64,000 bases of DNA from Melitaea cinxia (GCF_905220565.1 NC_059396.1:4871206-4935205); one strand, 5' to 3'; positions 35,076-46,702 are shown, counted from the first letter of the stretch. Program-made: numbers and translations. The notes: generated from the letters alone by a model not told the origin.

Positions 35076-37100
35076 ACTTTTTTAAAACTGTATTTTAAGG
35101 CGTATACGATGTTTCATTTATCTCAAATTTCTGTTTTATGAGGTAGTTATAATTCCATAGATGCGTAATTATAATAAGTTAGGGCGATATTTGTGAGGTA
35201 TGTTGTTTATAGTTTTTAATTGGCGAAGAGAAATTATCTAGAAGACAATTACAGTGTAAATTACCAGTACCTATGGGTTTGATAAACCTAAAACATAGTT
35301 ATACACATTTATAAAGTAGCTACATACCTATGTAAAAATACTTACATTGCGGGGTGTAATATGTCTAAATCTTTATGGATTTGTTATTTACATAAATTAA
35401 TGTCTAATTCAAAGAGTACTTATATACGTCTTATTGAAGATCGCTCTTTTATGATCATTTTCGAATCTATGTACCTAAATGAAATACATAAATGAGACAA
35501 CAAAAACAGGTTTATACTGGTTTTAAAAATGTACACAAATAAAAAAAAAAACATGATTTAAAACACCTGTAGCAAAGAAACATTAAATAAAACTTTAAAA
35601 CATGAAAGATTTACTTATTGTAAAAAAAATTTAGGGCGGCAATATAACAATCGAAACCCTATTTTGCGCATTTCTTTTAAACCTTATCTGTTTTTACTAT
35701 TGTAATCAATTGTTTTGTAACATTTTCGAAGGCGGATTGTTTGTCTCGTAAAATATTTATAAAACGGATAAATAAATGGGTTTTGTCTTATCTGCTATAC
35801 AGTTAGGTTTAAGTATTGTCTACATTTTTATAAAAAAAGTAAAAAAACATTTCGACCATTTTTTAGATTGAACTTAAAAAAGTAACAGCCGTCTGAAGTA
35901 TAACGGATGTCACAATTGCAATAGTCAGTGATCAACTGAAAATTTGTAGTATTGAAAAGCACCGTTCTACACAAACTTGTCCTTTATAATCGACAAGAAG
36001 CAACGCGTTTAAGAACACAAATCAAATTATTTTGCTAAAGATGTATTAATATATCCTATGTACTGGATGATGTTGTCTCAAGTTACAGAAACTCTAAGAC
36101 AAGGATGAGTACTAAAAAAAAAATTAAACATATTACATTAATAATACAATAGCATCTCTAATCTTTGGGTGAGAATCAAACAAAACAAAATTTACTTATT
36201 CCAAAACCTTAAACTTAACTCTTTGTTAGAAAGCAATTGAATTTAAGGATACTTTCTTATGTACCCATTACAATGAACAGCTAAACGCAACTGATTTTAA
36301 ATGGACATTCTTAAGTAGGTATCATACTTAAAAGATCAAATAAACTGTCACCCCATAGCAGGGATTACAAAACAATGAGCGGATTCGCTTACAAGTATTA
36401 TTTATAAATACAATGATTTCGCACTTGAGATCACTTGTATAGGCAATTAGGGATTAATAGTCGTTGCAAATTCTTCGGTAGTCCAATTTTTGATTTTAGA
36501 AAACCATTGAGTCGGAAAATATACATCTTTTCATGTTATTTAAACCAACGAGAAGGGTTAGAAACTAATCATACGTAAAATAGAAGGATTCTTTTATAAT
36601 AATAAGAATTCTAGTAATTTTTTTTTTATCAATAGCTGTCGGTAATTGTCAATTTATAACTGGTAAGAACTTGAAGTGAACAAAATGGCACTTGAGATTA
36701 GAATGTTCATTCAAAAAGCTTGAAACGAACTCTAATAACATTATGTGAATTCTTACAAAATATACGTGTTAGTCGCGAAAAAGTGTTTACTCCAGTACGA
36801 CAATGTAGGCTTCAATTTACCTCTTTACATGTATGAACACATTTTGGAAAATAATAAAAAAGCATTGTGACAATAACGTACAAAGAGAAAATTATTAAAA
36901 GCTTACTTGTTGATTGCTTAAGTCATTAAAACGTTGTAAAAAACAAAGCGTAACTAATTCTTTTAATAATGAAATCCTTAAAAAATTTCATCATCATCAT
37001 CAATTTAATAAATTTAAAAAGCTTAGAGAAATGTTAAAGAATTCGAATATATACAACAACAAATATAAAAAAAACAACCAACTGGGACTCTCGCACGGAG
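35076..37100. other. Non-coding, nothing recognised
   Basis: AT-rich DNA; an 89-codon plus frame at 36914-37183 is Lys/Asn-rich and runs into the next element. I see no gene. Confidence 0.4.
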
Positions 37101-37503
37101 GGTTCCGTACCTTTATCTATAAATACGGCAAAAAAACCATGTCTGCTGTATGGGAGCCCCATTACACATTTGTTTTATTTTAATTTAATTATTTATTTTT
37201 TAAGTGAATATATAAGTAAATACTCTGTGAATATTTTAAACTTCTACCTATTGCCGTTATCAATATCGAGCAAAAACGTGTATAAAAATCACGTTTGTGG
37301 TATGGGAGTCCCCTAAAATATTTGTTTTATTCTGTTTTTTACTATTTGTTGTTATAGCGGTAACTTACACGAAGTACATAATCTGTGAAAATTTCAGCTG
37401 TCTAACTATCACGATTCATGAGATACACAGCCTGGTGACAGACAGACAGGCGGACGGACAGCCGAGTCTCAGTAATAGGATATTTACCCTTTGGGTGCGG
37501 AAC
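37101..37503. mobile_element. Repeat element with GGTTCCGTACC ends
   Basis: The left end GGGTTCCGTACC and right end GGGTGCGGAAC form a short inverted pair. GTATGGGAGCCCCATTACAC / ATTTGTTTTATT at 37149 is repeated as GTATGGGAGTCCCCTAAAAT / ATTTGTTTTATT at 37301, an internal tandem copy about 150 bp apart. The GACAGACAGGCGGACGGACA stretch near the right end is common in insect repeats. An 87-codon frame inside is not a gene. Confidence 0.55.
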
Positions 37504-38237
37504 ACCAAAAGGAATACAAACAACAAAGTGATACCTCAACACGGACCGGGTGTGTTATAAAAGAGATTTTATCATCCCCCGCCGAAGCGAATACCAATTA
37601 TCCGTGTAAGTTCTTAACTTAAGGCTTTACACTGCCTAATGCGCATTTACCTGCCTCTTGAATGGATACGTCGATCTAATCTCCTCACAATGGTGTTAGT
37701 ACCGAATAAATGTAAGTTTATTTGTTTGTGACATAATACACAGTTATAATACTTGTTCCGTGGTGCGTGTGATTGCACACCGACGTTTTATTTGTAAGGT
37801 AATATTTTTAAACATTTCAAGAAGAAGCGGCACGGCGCCGAGATTGTAATTGTCTCATTTTATTAGTGTAAATGGTTAGAAGGATCACGGATATCTTTTA
37901 ATTAAAAGTTATGGTTATTTGGACGAGCACTGACCGCTTGTTATTGTAATTAACATTAACTGAGTATTGTTATTTCGATGCTAAGCAAGAGGGATTATTA
38001 AAAGGAGATCTTTGAAAATTCAACGACCCTAGTTCTGATTCAAACTAAAAAGCCACACCCTGTCGTTTCAATATTACATAAAGCCGCCTGAGAATTTTTA
38101 TATATTCGAGGTTATTCGTGAGTTTGAGCGTAATAACAGTTTGTAGTACATTTATTATCATTTCAGTATTAATTCAGGGTTTGGTTTTACATTTTATAAA
38201 CCTGTTTGTTCCTAAATATAAAAAATCTTACTAATAT
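37504..38237. other. Non-coding, nothing recognised
   Basis: No gene. A short GC-richer piece (AAGAAGCGGCACGGCGCCGA) lies near 37820. Confidence 0.4.
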
Positions 38238-38346
38238 TCATCATCATCATCATTACAGCCTATACAGTCCACTGCTAGACATAGGTCTCCACAAGTTTAC
38301 GCCAAAAATAACGTGAACTCATGTGTTTTGCCCATAGTCACCACGC
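38238..38346 (-). mobile_element. Retroposon family E, 3' end with (TGA)n tail
   Basis: On the minus strand, GTGGAGACCTATGTCTAGCA then GTGGACTGTATAGGCTGTAA and (TGA)n (38238-38253). This tail fixes the orientation of family E and suggests RTE-type retrotransposition. Confidence 0.65.
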
Positions 38347-38415
38347 CATATTACCATTAGTAAATTAATATTAGAAAGATTTGTTTTATTACAACTAACA
38401 CATCTAGTTTACACG

Positions 38416-38705
38416 TTTCAGCCTGTTACATCCCACTGCTGGGCATAGGCCTTTTCCATCATTTAGGAGAAGGTTCGAGCTTAATCCACCACGCTGTTCC
38501 ACTGCGGTCGGGCGGATATACATGTACTCCCTACTATGAGTAACGATTGCTATAAGATGTCTATGATAACAACTGGGATCAACCGCTTAACGTGCTTTCC
38601 GAGGCACAATGGGGAAGCTCAAGTGGATAGACAACCAGAACGTTAAGAAATATTTGTGCAAACACAACTATCGGTGTCGGTGTTTGAGAGCGGTTCACGC
38701 ACCAT
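38416..38705 (-). mobile_element. tRNA-type SINE
   Basis: From CAGCCTGTTACATCCCACTG through TTAATCCACCACGCTGTTCC, CGAGGCACAATGGGGAAGCT and AATATTTGTGCAAACACAAC to GCACCATTACACCAGAGCGA. The last piece is a decayed A-box head (minus strand TCGCTCTGGTGTAATGGTGC). It begins 70 bp after a family E fragment. Confidence 0.65.
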
Positions 38706-40020
38706 TACACCAGAGCGATGTCTTAATCATTATTTAGCTCAAGCTAATGAATATTACATACAAATATTTATAGCTATGAAAATAAAAACTTATTTTATTA
38801 ATTATGCAACTTTGTCCGCCTCTCTTGCTTCTAAATGTGTTAATTCAAATCTATTAAGGTATAACCAACATGACTATCACTTATGACTTAATAGATATAT
38901 ATCAAAATATGCTCACGAAGGTATAATTAGTTAATTAAGAGGCGCGGTTGAGGCGTCAATGATCGGGCATAGCTGTATGGATGGAATTATAATTTTAATC
39001 CGATATTAATATAAGAGCAAGTCACTGTGATTGTAACACATTCGTATAGTTTGTATTTTATCTTAGAGTGTTAAGAAAATTGTTAATAGTTCTTTAAGTT
39101 TACTTCTTAGGAAAAACGTCTCCGTTTTCTAAAACAAACTCATTATATAAGGTACACCGTATGGATAAAATTATGGAGAGTGAAATCATGTGATACAACG
39201 CTGAGCAGTAACGCTGATAGTGAGTGATATATCGCGCTATAAATCGTTTTTAGCTGTTTAGGTACGATGTAACTATGATAGTATATCGATATGAATAGCA
39301 AGAGTGAATTTATGTTTTGATTTTGAGTTTTATTGTTTTAATTAATTATATATTGATAATTTTAATAGAACAATACAATTACGATATAAATATATTATTT
39401 TTATTTGATTTTTTCTTTACCTATCTCTACCAAGTTACCTGTTACAACTATTAAACAAAATGAACCTTACCTTCGAAGCCTTACTAGGATTACTTAAAAA
39501 ATTAAAGATGTTCATTGTTTATTTGTTTGAGTGCGATTATCGGATTTGGTCGTGTCCCATTTAAAAGAAAAGATTTTTGCATTTAAAATCCCGACTACCG
39601 AGAAAAGCTAAGTGTGCCTTTTGAAATTATACAATAATAACATGAAACCAATGAAACAACTATTAAATTTACTTAATTGTAAGCAATTGTTAAGGATCAG
39701 TAGGTTAATGTAAATTTCTATTGTTTGAAATGAATACTGTTTCGAGTACCTATTAATGAAGTTACGTACACGAGATCCTATTCTAGAGTCCCAAAGATGT
39801 ATTTGACATAAAGGAAATTCTTGACAACCAAAAAAAAAATTACCTGAATTATAACATACTCTTCTCAATAAGTATGTACGTACATACTTACTAGACGAAA
39901 TATTTTATTGGAATTGTTCTACCGATTTAAGCGTTCTGGTTTGGTGGTGCGTGAGACATGTACTCGCTTTAACACCGGCGGTTTACGTGTTCGATTCCTG
40001 CTTGGATCACTTGACACTCA
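38706..40020. other. Non-coding, nothing recognised
   Basis: AT-rich DNA. The 76-codon frame at 38656 and the 86-codon minus frame at 39608 have no domains. Confidence 0.4.
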
Positions 40021-40322
40021 CTTCAGCCTATCGTAGTCCACTGCTGGACATAGGCCTCCACAAGAACTCATCTGTTTTGCCCATAGTCACCACACTGGGT
40101 AGGCGGGTTGGTCACCGCAGAGCTGGCTTTGTCGCATCGAAAACGCTGCTGCCCATCTTCAGCCTGAGTATTTAAAAGGCAACAGTTGGATGATTATCCC
40201 GCCATCGGTCGCCTTTTTAAGTTCCAAGATGGTAGTGAAATTGTATAATCCCTTAGTCGCCTCTTACGACACCCACGGGAAGAGAGGGGGTGGCTATATT
40301 CTTAACTGGTGTCACCACACAT
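40021..40322 (-). mobile_element. Retroposon family E, near complete
   Basis: CCACTGCTGGACATAGGCCT to GGAAGAGAGGGGGTGGCTAT and TCACCACACATG. A 74-codon plus frame at 39951 is a shadow. Its 5' end touches the 5' end of another copy. Confidence 0.7.
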
Positions 40323-40326
40323 GTGC

Positions 40327-40489
40327 ATGCTGTGTGGTTACGGCATCAAATTCGGTGCGGTAACACCAGCCCTGCGGTCACCAACCCGCCTGCCCAGCGT
40401 GGTGACTATGGGCAAAACACACGAGTTCACGCCATTTTTGGCGTGAACTTGTGGAGGCCTATGTCCAGTAGTGGACTGCGTAAGGCTGC
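40327..40489 (+). mobile_element. Retroposon family E, internally deleted, opposite orientation
   Basis: TGCTGTGTGGTTACGGCATC jumps directly to TTCGGTGCGGTAACACCAGC, omitting about 120 bp present in the 18179 copy. It then ends GGAGGCCTATGTCCAGTAGT GGACTGCG. It forms a head-to-head inverted pair with 40021-40322. Confidence 0.65.

Positions 40490-40493
<4 letters not shown>

Positions 40494-40522
<29 letters not shown>
40494..40522. repeat. (GT)14 microsatellite
   Basis: An uninterrupted GT dinucleotide run at the 3' end of the family E copy. The remaining piece AACCACACAGTTAAAAATAT AGCCACTTGG (40523-40552) looks like the 5' end of a further family E copy in reverse. Confidence 0.85.
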
Positions 40523-40524
<2 letters not shown>

Positions 40525-40569
40525 CCACACAGTTAAAAATATAGCCACTTGGATGGATATTTATTTGTA

Positions 40570-40769
40570 ATTGTACAAATATATTTTTTCTGGTTTGGTG
40601 GTGGTCGGTTGCGGTCGTTGTCACTCAACTCTTTATAGCGATCTTTACATAGTAGAGAATATATCCTCCAACACACAATGGAGCAGCGTGGCGAAAAAAG
40701 CTCCAATACTTCTCAAACATGGAGAAAGAGACCTATGCCCAGCAGTACGATATTACAGACGGAAGCGAT
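40570..40769 (+). mobile_element. tRNA-type SINE, diverged
   Basis: ACAAATATATTTTTTCTGGT, ATAGTAGAGAATATATCCTC, ACAATGGAGCAGCGTGGCGA and ACCTATGCCCAGCAGTACGA TATTACAGACGGAAGCG match the SINE body in order. The 109-codon frame at 40571 is a shadow. Confidence 0.6.
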
Positions 40770-41142
40770 TATTCATGTTCTACCTTTACAGGTATAGCAA
40801 TTTCATAGTTAGTGTTATTTACACAAACAAAATAAAATTGAAGAATAATCATAAAAAAACCAATACAACCGTACAGTGTCCTTTTTCACACATCAAGTGA
40901 CGTCAGGCTATACCTTTACGTTGTCAGTGCAACTCTTCAATTATGTATGACACCGTTAATGTATTATTTAACACGTTACCAGCTTTCGACACATTTCTCA
41001 GCAGGCACCCTGTAGAGCCCTTCCTTACTTTCAAGATTGGGTCCAAGTTACAAGTTATAATTTAAATATGAGTTAGAAGATTTTGGAAAGGATAAAAATA
41101 ATGGTAATTAACAAATCTGGATCATTAGAATGTATATCGTTT
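40770..41142. other. Non-coding, nothing recognised
   Basis: No gene or clear repeat. Confidence 0.4.
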
Positions 41143-41469
41143 TCTATACAAATAAATAAAATTGGAGTGTCTGTTTGTAGTATTAAAATAACCGCTTTTT
41201 ATTAAATGCATATGGATGTATACACAGTACCAAAAAAACATTTTTTTTTTACAATTTATGTCTGTCTGTATGTCTGTCTGTCTGTTTGTTTCAGCTGATC
41301 TCTGAAACGACTGGACCGATTTTCACGTGATTTTCTCTGGCAGATAGCTGATATAATAAAGAGTAATTTAGGCTACTTGTATTTTAGAAAATAGTTTCTT
41401 TTATAATTGTGAAGTGGACAATAACTTATTTGTTAAATTTCACGCGGACGAAGTCGCGGGCACAGCTAG
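41143..41469 (+). mobile_element. Non-autonomous Helitron, family A (Lep1-like), complete
   Basis: It starts TCTATACAAATAAATAAAAT and ends CGGACGAAGTCGCGGGCACA GCTAG, followed by T. The GCGGACGAAGTCGCG hairpin precedes the CTAG terminus. It is 327 bp. It provides the uninterrupted reference GGAGTGTCTGTTTGTAG for the copy at 44273. Confidence 0.8.
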
Positions 41470-41548
41470 TTATACAATATAGGTTTATCTCGGCTTAGAA
41501 AACATTCTAAATATGATGAATGAAGAATACCGATTTTTAAACATTTTT

Positions 41549-41840
41549 AACCGACTTCCGACAAAGGAGGAGGTTCTCAATACGATTATATTTTTTTTTT
41601 GTAATGTATGTTACCTCAGAACATTTGACTGGGTGGACCGACATTGATAATTTTTTTTTTTAATCGAAAGGTGGTGCATGTTATTTAGTCCCATTTAAAT
41701 TTAATTGAGAACTAACAAGTATTTTTGAGTTATATCTAGTAATGCGTATTTGCTTGACATTTTTTTCGTCTACTTATACGTTATATTATTTTTCGATCTA
41801 ATTGAAGTCCGTTTTTTAGTTTGCGTCAACACAATTATTT
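41549..41840 (+). mobile_element. Element D, single-module copy
   Basis: AACCGACTTCCGACAAAGGA at the left, GAAGTCCGTTTTTTAGTTTG CGTCAACACAATTATT at the right; the terminal hairpin has lost pairing. The interior is the GGTGGACCGACATTGATAAT / TTAGTCCCATTTAAATTTAA module. Confidence 0.65.
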
Positions 41841-42028
41841 ATGTGTATTACCTATATATCTGTTGTGTGACTACGATAGGCTGAAGTGATGAGGATGGGT
41901 GATGTATGGACTTAGTGACGCTGTATTTCATGCGAGATATTACCAAATTTATATGAAAACACAGTTTATATTTTTTAGGTTATATTTCTTTTGCCACGTT
42001 ACACATTATAAAAGTAAATTTTAACTAT

Positions 42029-42135
42029 GCGCGCGCACACCGTCACGAAAAAAAACCGACACCCTGAAGTTAGCCAGTCAATGAAGAAGAAGTTAGCAAC
42101 GTGAAGTTAGCTAGCCTGTGAAGTATAACTTCTTA
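42029..42135. repeat. Iterated GAAGTTAGC motif after a CpG patch
   Basis: TGCGCGCGCACACCGTCACG is followed by CCGACACCCTGAAGTTAGCC, GAAGAAGTTAGCAACG, TGAAGTTAGCTAGCC and a diverged TGAAGTATAAC. Four spaced copies of (T)GAAGTTAGC-like units in 80 bp. Confidence 0.55.
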
Positions 42136-42171
42136 AGTGCGTACATAAGTATACACACACTTTTTTTAATG

Positions 42172-42330
42172 AGTAACTGTGGAGTTTCATACCGATTCTT
42201 CTCTGTAGAATCTGCATTCAAATCGGTGGTAGCTTCACTTTTAAAAATAATTAATATTTTAATTTGTAAAATGATAATTTGAAGGTGCTTTTGAAGCCTA
42301 TTTGAATTTAGATAAATTTGATTTTAATTT
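42172..42330 (+). mobile_element. LINE 3' UTR fragment
   Basis: GTGGAGTTTCATACCGATTC then TTCTCTGTAGAATCTGCATT and GGTGGTAGCTTCACTTTTAA, continuing AAGGTGCTTTTGAAGCCTAT TTGAATT. This string is a very common lepidopteran non-LTR 3' end, recognised from memory. Confidence 0.55.
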
Positions 42331-42542
42331 AATTTATGTTTCTTAACAAATGGCTTAGTTTACAACACAATGGCAATACGCATTACAGTAAAACGGTAAA
42401 CAATTAGGAGTAGCTAATAAATTTACTGCTTCACTATATTTGATGCAATATAATCTAATCACATAATCTCATCATGACAAAAAAAAACAAAAAAAAAAAA
42501 TATTCAATACTTTTTTTTCTAATGATTAATTTTTTTTTCAAA

Positions 42543-43332
42543 TAATTTATAATAACAATAATAATCGTTTATTTGCAAGAACATGGTAGTTAATTGTACA
42601 AAGTTAACACTAGTATAATCCAAATATATTCTATCTTACGATATGCAAACCTTAAATAGTAATGAGGTTCGATACAATATTTTTAATATTATTAATAATA
42701 GATTATTTATCATTGAATTAGTTTTACGTTATTAATCTTCTAATATATAAAATTCGCGTGTCACAGTTTTCGTTGCCATACTCCTCCGAAACGGCTTGAC
42801 CGATTTTGATGAAATTTTTTGTGCTTATCGGGTATCTATGAGAATCGGCCAACATCTATTTTTCATCCCCCTAAATGTTAAGGGTAGTCCAGCCCTAAAT
42901 TTTTTTTTATTTTTTAGACAAAATTTTTAATTTCTATTTTTTTATGATACAACATTAAAAAATACATACAACCCTAAATTTTCAAACCCTCTACCATCAA
43001 CCCCTATTTTTAAAGTTACGTTTAGCGGCAAGACGTTTGCCGGGTCAGCTAGTATATGATATAATTTCTTACTAAAAGTATCTAATTAATATAACAACAA
43101 TTGAAATGTTTATTTTATGTCACGTTTAATTAATTATCTTTAAAGTCATTAAATTACTATTCTAAATTTCGTAATGAAAAGTCATTAACATCGTAATCCA
43201 TTTTCTCCAACTTCAGATCAAACAATTTTCTCTTAAACATTGCAAAAGATTTTTTAAGGTATCAGGCAACGAGTTATAAATCTTACTTGTTATACAGTAT
43301 ACATTTTTTGTACTAAAATACATACAGTTAAA
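42543..43332 (-). pseudogene. LINE 3' part: RT C-terminus and UTR, split by a Helitron
   Basis: On the minus strand, KIYNSLPDTLKN (about 43250-43300) and, after a frameshift, FAMFKRKLFDLKLEK and DYDVNDF resemble the C-terminus of jockey/CR1-type reverse transcriptases (..LP..LK....F+..L...L). The UTR continues to TTCTTGCAAATAAACG and an ATT-rich tail near 42545. Helitron 42739-43052 sits in this UTR. Confidence 0.5.
42739..43052 (+). mobile_element. Non-autonomous Helitron, family B, complete
   Basis: TCTAATATATAAAATTCGCG at the 5' end and GTTTGCCGGGTCAGCTAG|T at the 3' end; 314 bp. It is the only plus-strand family B copy in the window. Confidence 0.8.
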
Positions 43333-43349
43333 GAGATGCTTACAGTCTT

Positions 43350-43556
43350 TTTTTTTAAATTATGTTATGGGCTTACTCTTGGCCTCAGTCTAGCTCCAGA
43401 GCACAGACGAGGTCGAAGATGGAGCGAGTTCGCCCAGAAGAAGCCTGTTCACTCGCGCTTTAAACATGTTCGGGTTGTATGAACTCGGAAATACAGACGC
43501 CGGCAGGGAATTCCATTCCTTGGCTGTGCGCATTAAAAAAGATGATTCGAAGCGCT
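43350..43556 (-). pseudogene. Second LINE ORF C-terminal fragment (jockey-like)
   Basis: The frame from 43556 to stop 43390-43392 reads MRTAKEWNSLPASVFP, SSYNPNMFKARVNRLLLG and ends VLWS. (R)TAKEWNSLP..VFP..YN...FK.RVNR.LLG is the well-known C-terminal signature of lepidopteran jockey-type reverse transcriptases. It is followed by CATAATTTAAAAAAAAA. An in-frame TAG lies just upstream, so only the tip survives, directly next to the other LINE fragment. Confidence 0.65.
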
Positions 43557-44272
43557 AGTCTTATTATAGAGAAATAAGTCAACAAATTGATTTTCATGCA
43601 AGTTCAAGGTCACTGCAGATTCTAATGCATATATGCACTGAGTCGGTGTCTTATAACTTGTACCAAACGTTTGGTGAATATTTAATCACATCTCAAGTAG
43701 ATTGACAGTCGAACGGGTCTGAGGAGTCACTGTTTCGTCAATCAAGTCACGGATATCACTTGTGTGGAACGAAGCTGGTTTTAGAATGTGACTAATTTGC
43801 AGAGAGCAAAGATGGATGACTTAGTTAGTACTCTTGCAAAGTGAAATACTTAAAAACGTAAAGTATTTCAATCTTCTCAATATATGTTTTCATTTGCAAC
43901 GCTTTTTAAAAAAAATATTATTTAATCAAAAATTTAAAAGACAATTCAGCTCATTCTCATGTTTGTGATTAATTTTGCGCAGTTAACAATAAAATAGTAT
44001 CCAAATTTATTTACTATGTCTTAGGAAACAATAAAATGCAGTGGATACTGAAATATAACTCATAAGTATAAAGTATTAACTGTATCTTATAACATTAACT
44101 ATAAAATATAAGTATTAATACATAACACGGTTACCATCTCGTCGAAAAAAGATTTCAATGCCTCAAAATTAAAAATTAAAATCAAGACTTTAAACACTAG
44201 ATCTTTATGTAAGAATGTGTATTATCAATGAATACGACATGATATTTATGTCATAATTAGGTAAAGACATAA
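43557..44272. other. Non-coding, nothing recognised
   Basis: No gene or named repeat. Confidence 0.4.
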
Positions 44273-45333
44273 TCTATAGAAATAAATAAAATTGGAGTGT
44301 CTCCCGACTAGAAAAGGTCAGGCTCAACCAGATCATGTATCTGGACCGGATCAAGATAGAATGAGGCATGCCAGATCCGGCAAGCTCTATCAGGACCAGG
44401 TTTGGTCCAGATAAGGATAGCCTGATGTAAAATATAATCAAGTATGGTAAGGCATATTGGATCAGGACCCGGTCCGGTCCAGATCAGGATAGCCTGAAAG
44501 AAATTACGCGAACTGAGCCTGAATCGCGCTATTAATGTTTTTAAGCGCACTTAGTATATATATACAGTTATCAGGACAGTCTAGCAGGGAGTCCATTTCT
44601 ACACAGTGGAGCAGTCGTAAGTAATAGGAAATAGTTAATTAGTCGTTAATTATTAGAGGTCAATAAATAAAATTTAATTAATAATAATAATTAATTATTA
44701 ACATAAAATAAATAAAAATAATTTATATTTAAAGTAAAAACATAAATAAATAATACATTGGAAAAAATAAACGGAAATAAATATCATAATAATTATTTTA
44801 AGTAACATAATATATCAATTCGCTTTTTCTTTTGTTAAACAATTTTTTCAAGAATATACGTTTTTTAAAAGGACCGGACCGAACAGGCTGATCAGGATCC
44901 AGATCAGGAAATCTCATCTCATCCTGATCAGTCCAGACCAATCATCTGTTCAAATCAATCGTTACATGCCTTACCTAGTCCAGATCAGGCATGCCTGGTC
45001 CGGTTCTTCTAAAGAAGACGAAAAAATTTTTACTCGGGCTGTTTGTAATATTAAAATAGCTGCTTTTCACTAAATTCATATGTATGTATACAAAAGTACA
45101 TATATAAAAATAACATTTTTTATAGTTTTTGTCTGTCTCTCTGCCCGTTTATGCCGCCTAATCTCTGAAACAGCTGAACCGATTTTGATGGGACTTTCAC
45201 TGGCAAATAGCTGATGTAATAAGGAGTAACTTATGCTACTTTTATTTTAGAAATTAATTTATTTTATAAGTCTGCGAACTAAACAATAACTGTTTTGTCA
45301 AATTCCACGCGGACAAAGTCGCGCCACAGCTAT
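44273..45333 (+). mobile_element. Helitron family A interrupted by a foldback element
   Basis: The 5' piece 44273-44302 reads TCTATAGAAATAAATAAAAT TGGAGTGTCT. The 3' piece 45041-45333 resumes GTTTGTAATATTAAAATAGC and runs to CGGACAAAGTCGCGCCACAG CTAT. The 41143 copy has these pieces joined. The terminal CTAG has mutated to CTAT. Confidence 0.75.
44303..45038. mobile_element. Foldback element H, copy 1, nested in a Helitron
   Basis: It begins CCCGACTAGAAAA and ends TTTTTACTCGGG, an inverted pair, with CT on both sides (44301-44302, 45039-45040) as a 2-bp duplication. The arms are packed with GGACCGG, GATCAGG and CCTGATC words. A module TCAGGACC.GGT..GGTCCAG ATA/CAGGATAGCCTGA occurs twice (44390, 44462). 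The 80-codon minus frame with repeated AILIWT..PGPD is only this module translated. The centre is AT-rich. Superfamily unknown. Confidence 0.7.
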
Positions 45334-46391
45334 TCAATAATAAAAATTAACTTCATTTCAAATTTCGATTATTTATTTAAAGAATATGTTTAATAAAAGT
45401 AATAAATTAAAATAAAAAGTATCGTCCCACGGTCACCGAACTTACGAGCACGAAAATAAAATATAACATTTATCAAAATATCTAGTATGTACTAGACCTT
45501 TAATTAGTACTTACATTCGCCGATGATATTTAATTAATAAAAGCTTAACCAGAGTTTAAATTGCGTGTGAAATCAAACAGCTGACCATTGCATTGATTAA
45601 AATCTCTTCCGACAGCGCTGTTTGTATAAAGATTAATATATATTTGTTTTTAAAATCTAAAATAACATTAATAAATGTAAATGAAATTCTGTTTCTGCCT
45701 CTTTATAGGTGCCATTCCTTTATACTATAAATATATTTGTTACATTTTTTAAGTACCATTACCAACTTAAAGAGCGTAACTAAAATATCACTATATAACT
45801 TTCAGAAAATGTAACCATCTGTATGCAGCAGACCACCATAACGAATTAAACTAACCTAACCTATTTCCTTCATAGGGAATGGCAAGTTTTTTCACAATTA
45901 TTATAATTAGGTTTCAGTTTATAGTAGATTAGTTCAGTTTTCATATATAAATGTAATATTATATTCTAAAATTGTTTGCATGAATCCTAACAAAATTGTT
46001 TGTCTTATATAACTACGGGTGGTCTACGCAACTGGACCCTTAAGAAATTGTATTAACTGTTGTTTGTTTATTTTTATTGTTTTAGTAGGTAATAAAATGG
46101 CGCCTCACATTCAAACACAACCGATCTATTCTTTAAACTTCATTCACGAGTGTCAACTAAATTTAGAAGCAATTAAATGTTCCATTGATAAACCTGAAAA
46201 ACGTCGAATGTAAAAAGTAAAAAAATAAACTACCTACTATTATATTTTAAAAAAAGAACAAATAGTACCTGTAACACCTTTTTTACGTAATGTTTTTGTA
46301 ATGCGCTTTACAGATTGACTACATTGTTTTATATTTTTTGTACGAAATTGTTTCAGTGGTACGGCGCAAAGCAGCAGTGTAACCCTTTTTT
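45334..46391. other. Non-coding, nothing recognised
   Basis: AT-rich. A 64-codon frame at 46019-46213 has a hydrophobic stretch (CCLFIFIVLVG) but no family resemblance and no start or splice context that convinces me. Confidence 0.4.
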
Positions 46392-46702
46392 AACCGACTT
46401 CAAATAAGGAGGAGGTTACTCAATTCGATTGTATATATACATATATTTAAATATGTATTTTTTAATGTATGTTCGGGATTAACTTGGGGTTTTTGAACCG
46501 ATTTTGATAATTTTTTCTTTTGGTATATTGATTTCCATGATAAGGAAACCAGGATCTGATAATAGAATTCCGGAGAAATCGAGGAAAACCCTCGAATTCG
46601 TAGTGACGACTAGTGCGTTTGTTAATTTTTTTCGTCTACTTATGCTGTATTGTCATTGTAATTGAAGTCGGTTTTTTTCGTTTGCGAACAAACACAATTA
46701 TT
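46392..46702 (+). mobile_element. Element D, single-module copy with hairpin
   Basis: AACCGACTTCAAATAAGGAG at the left, GAAGTCGGTTTTTTTCG with GTTTGCgaaCAAAC at the right. It contains CAGGATCTGATAATAGAATT and CGAGGAAAACCCTCG. Confidence 0.7.

Noticed and set aside
37297..37560. 87-codon plus frame with a hydrophobic start resembling a signal peptide
   Set aside because: It lies in a dispersed repeat with GGTTCCGTACC ends and contains the common GACAGACAGGCGG repeat text.
44308..44550. 80-codon minus frame with repeated AILIWT and PGPD
   Set aside because: The repetition reflects the duplicated DNA module of a foldback element.
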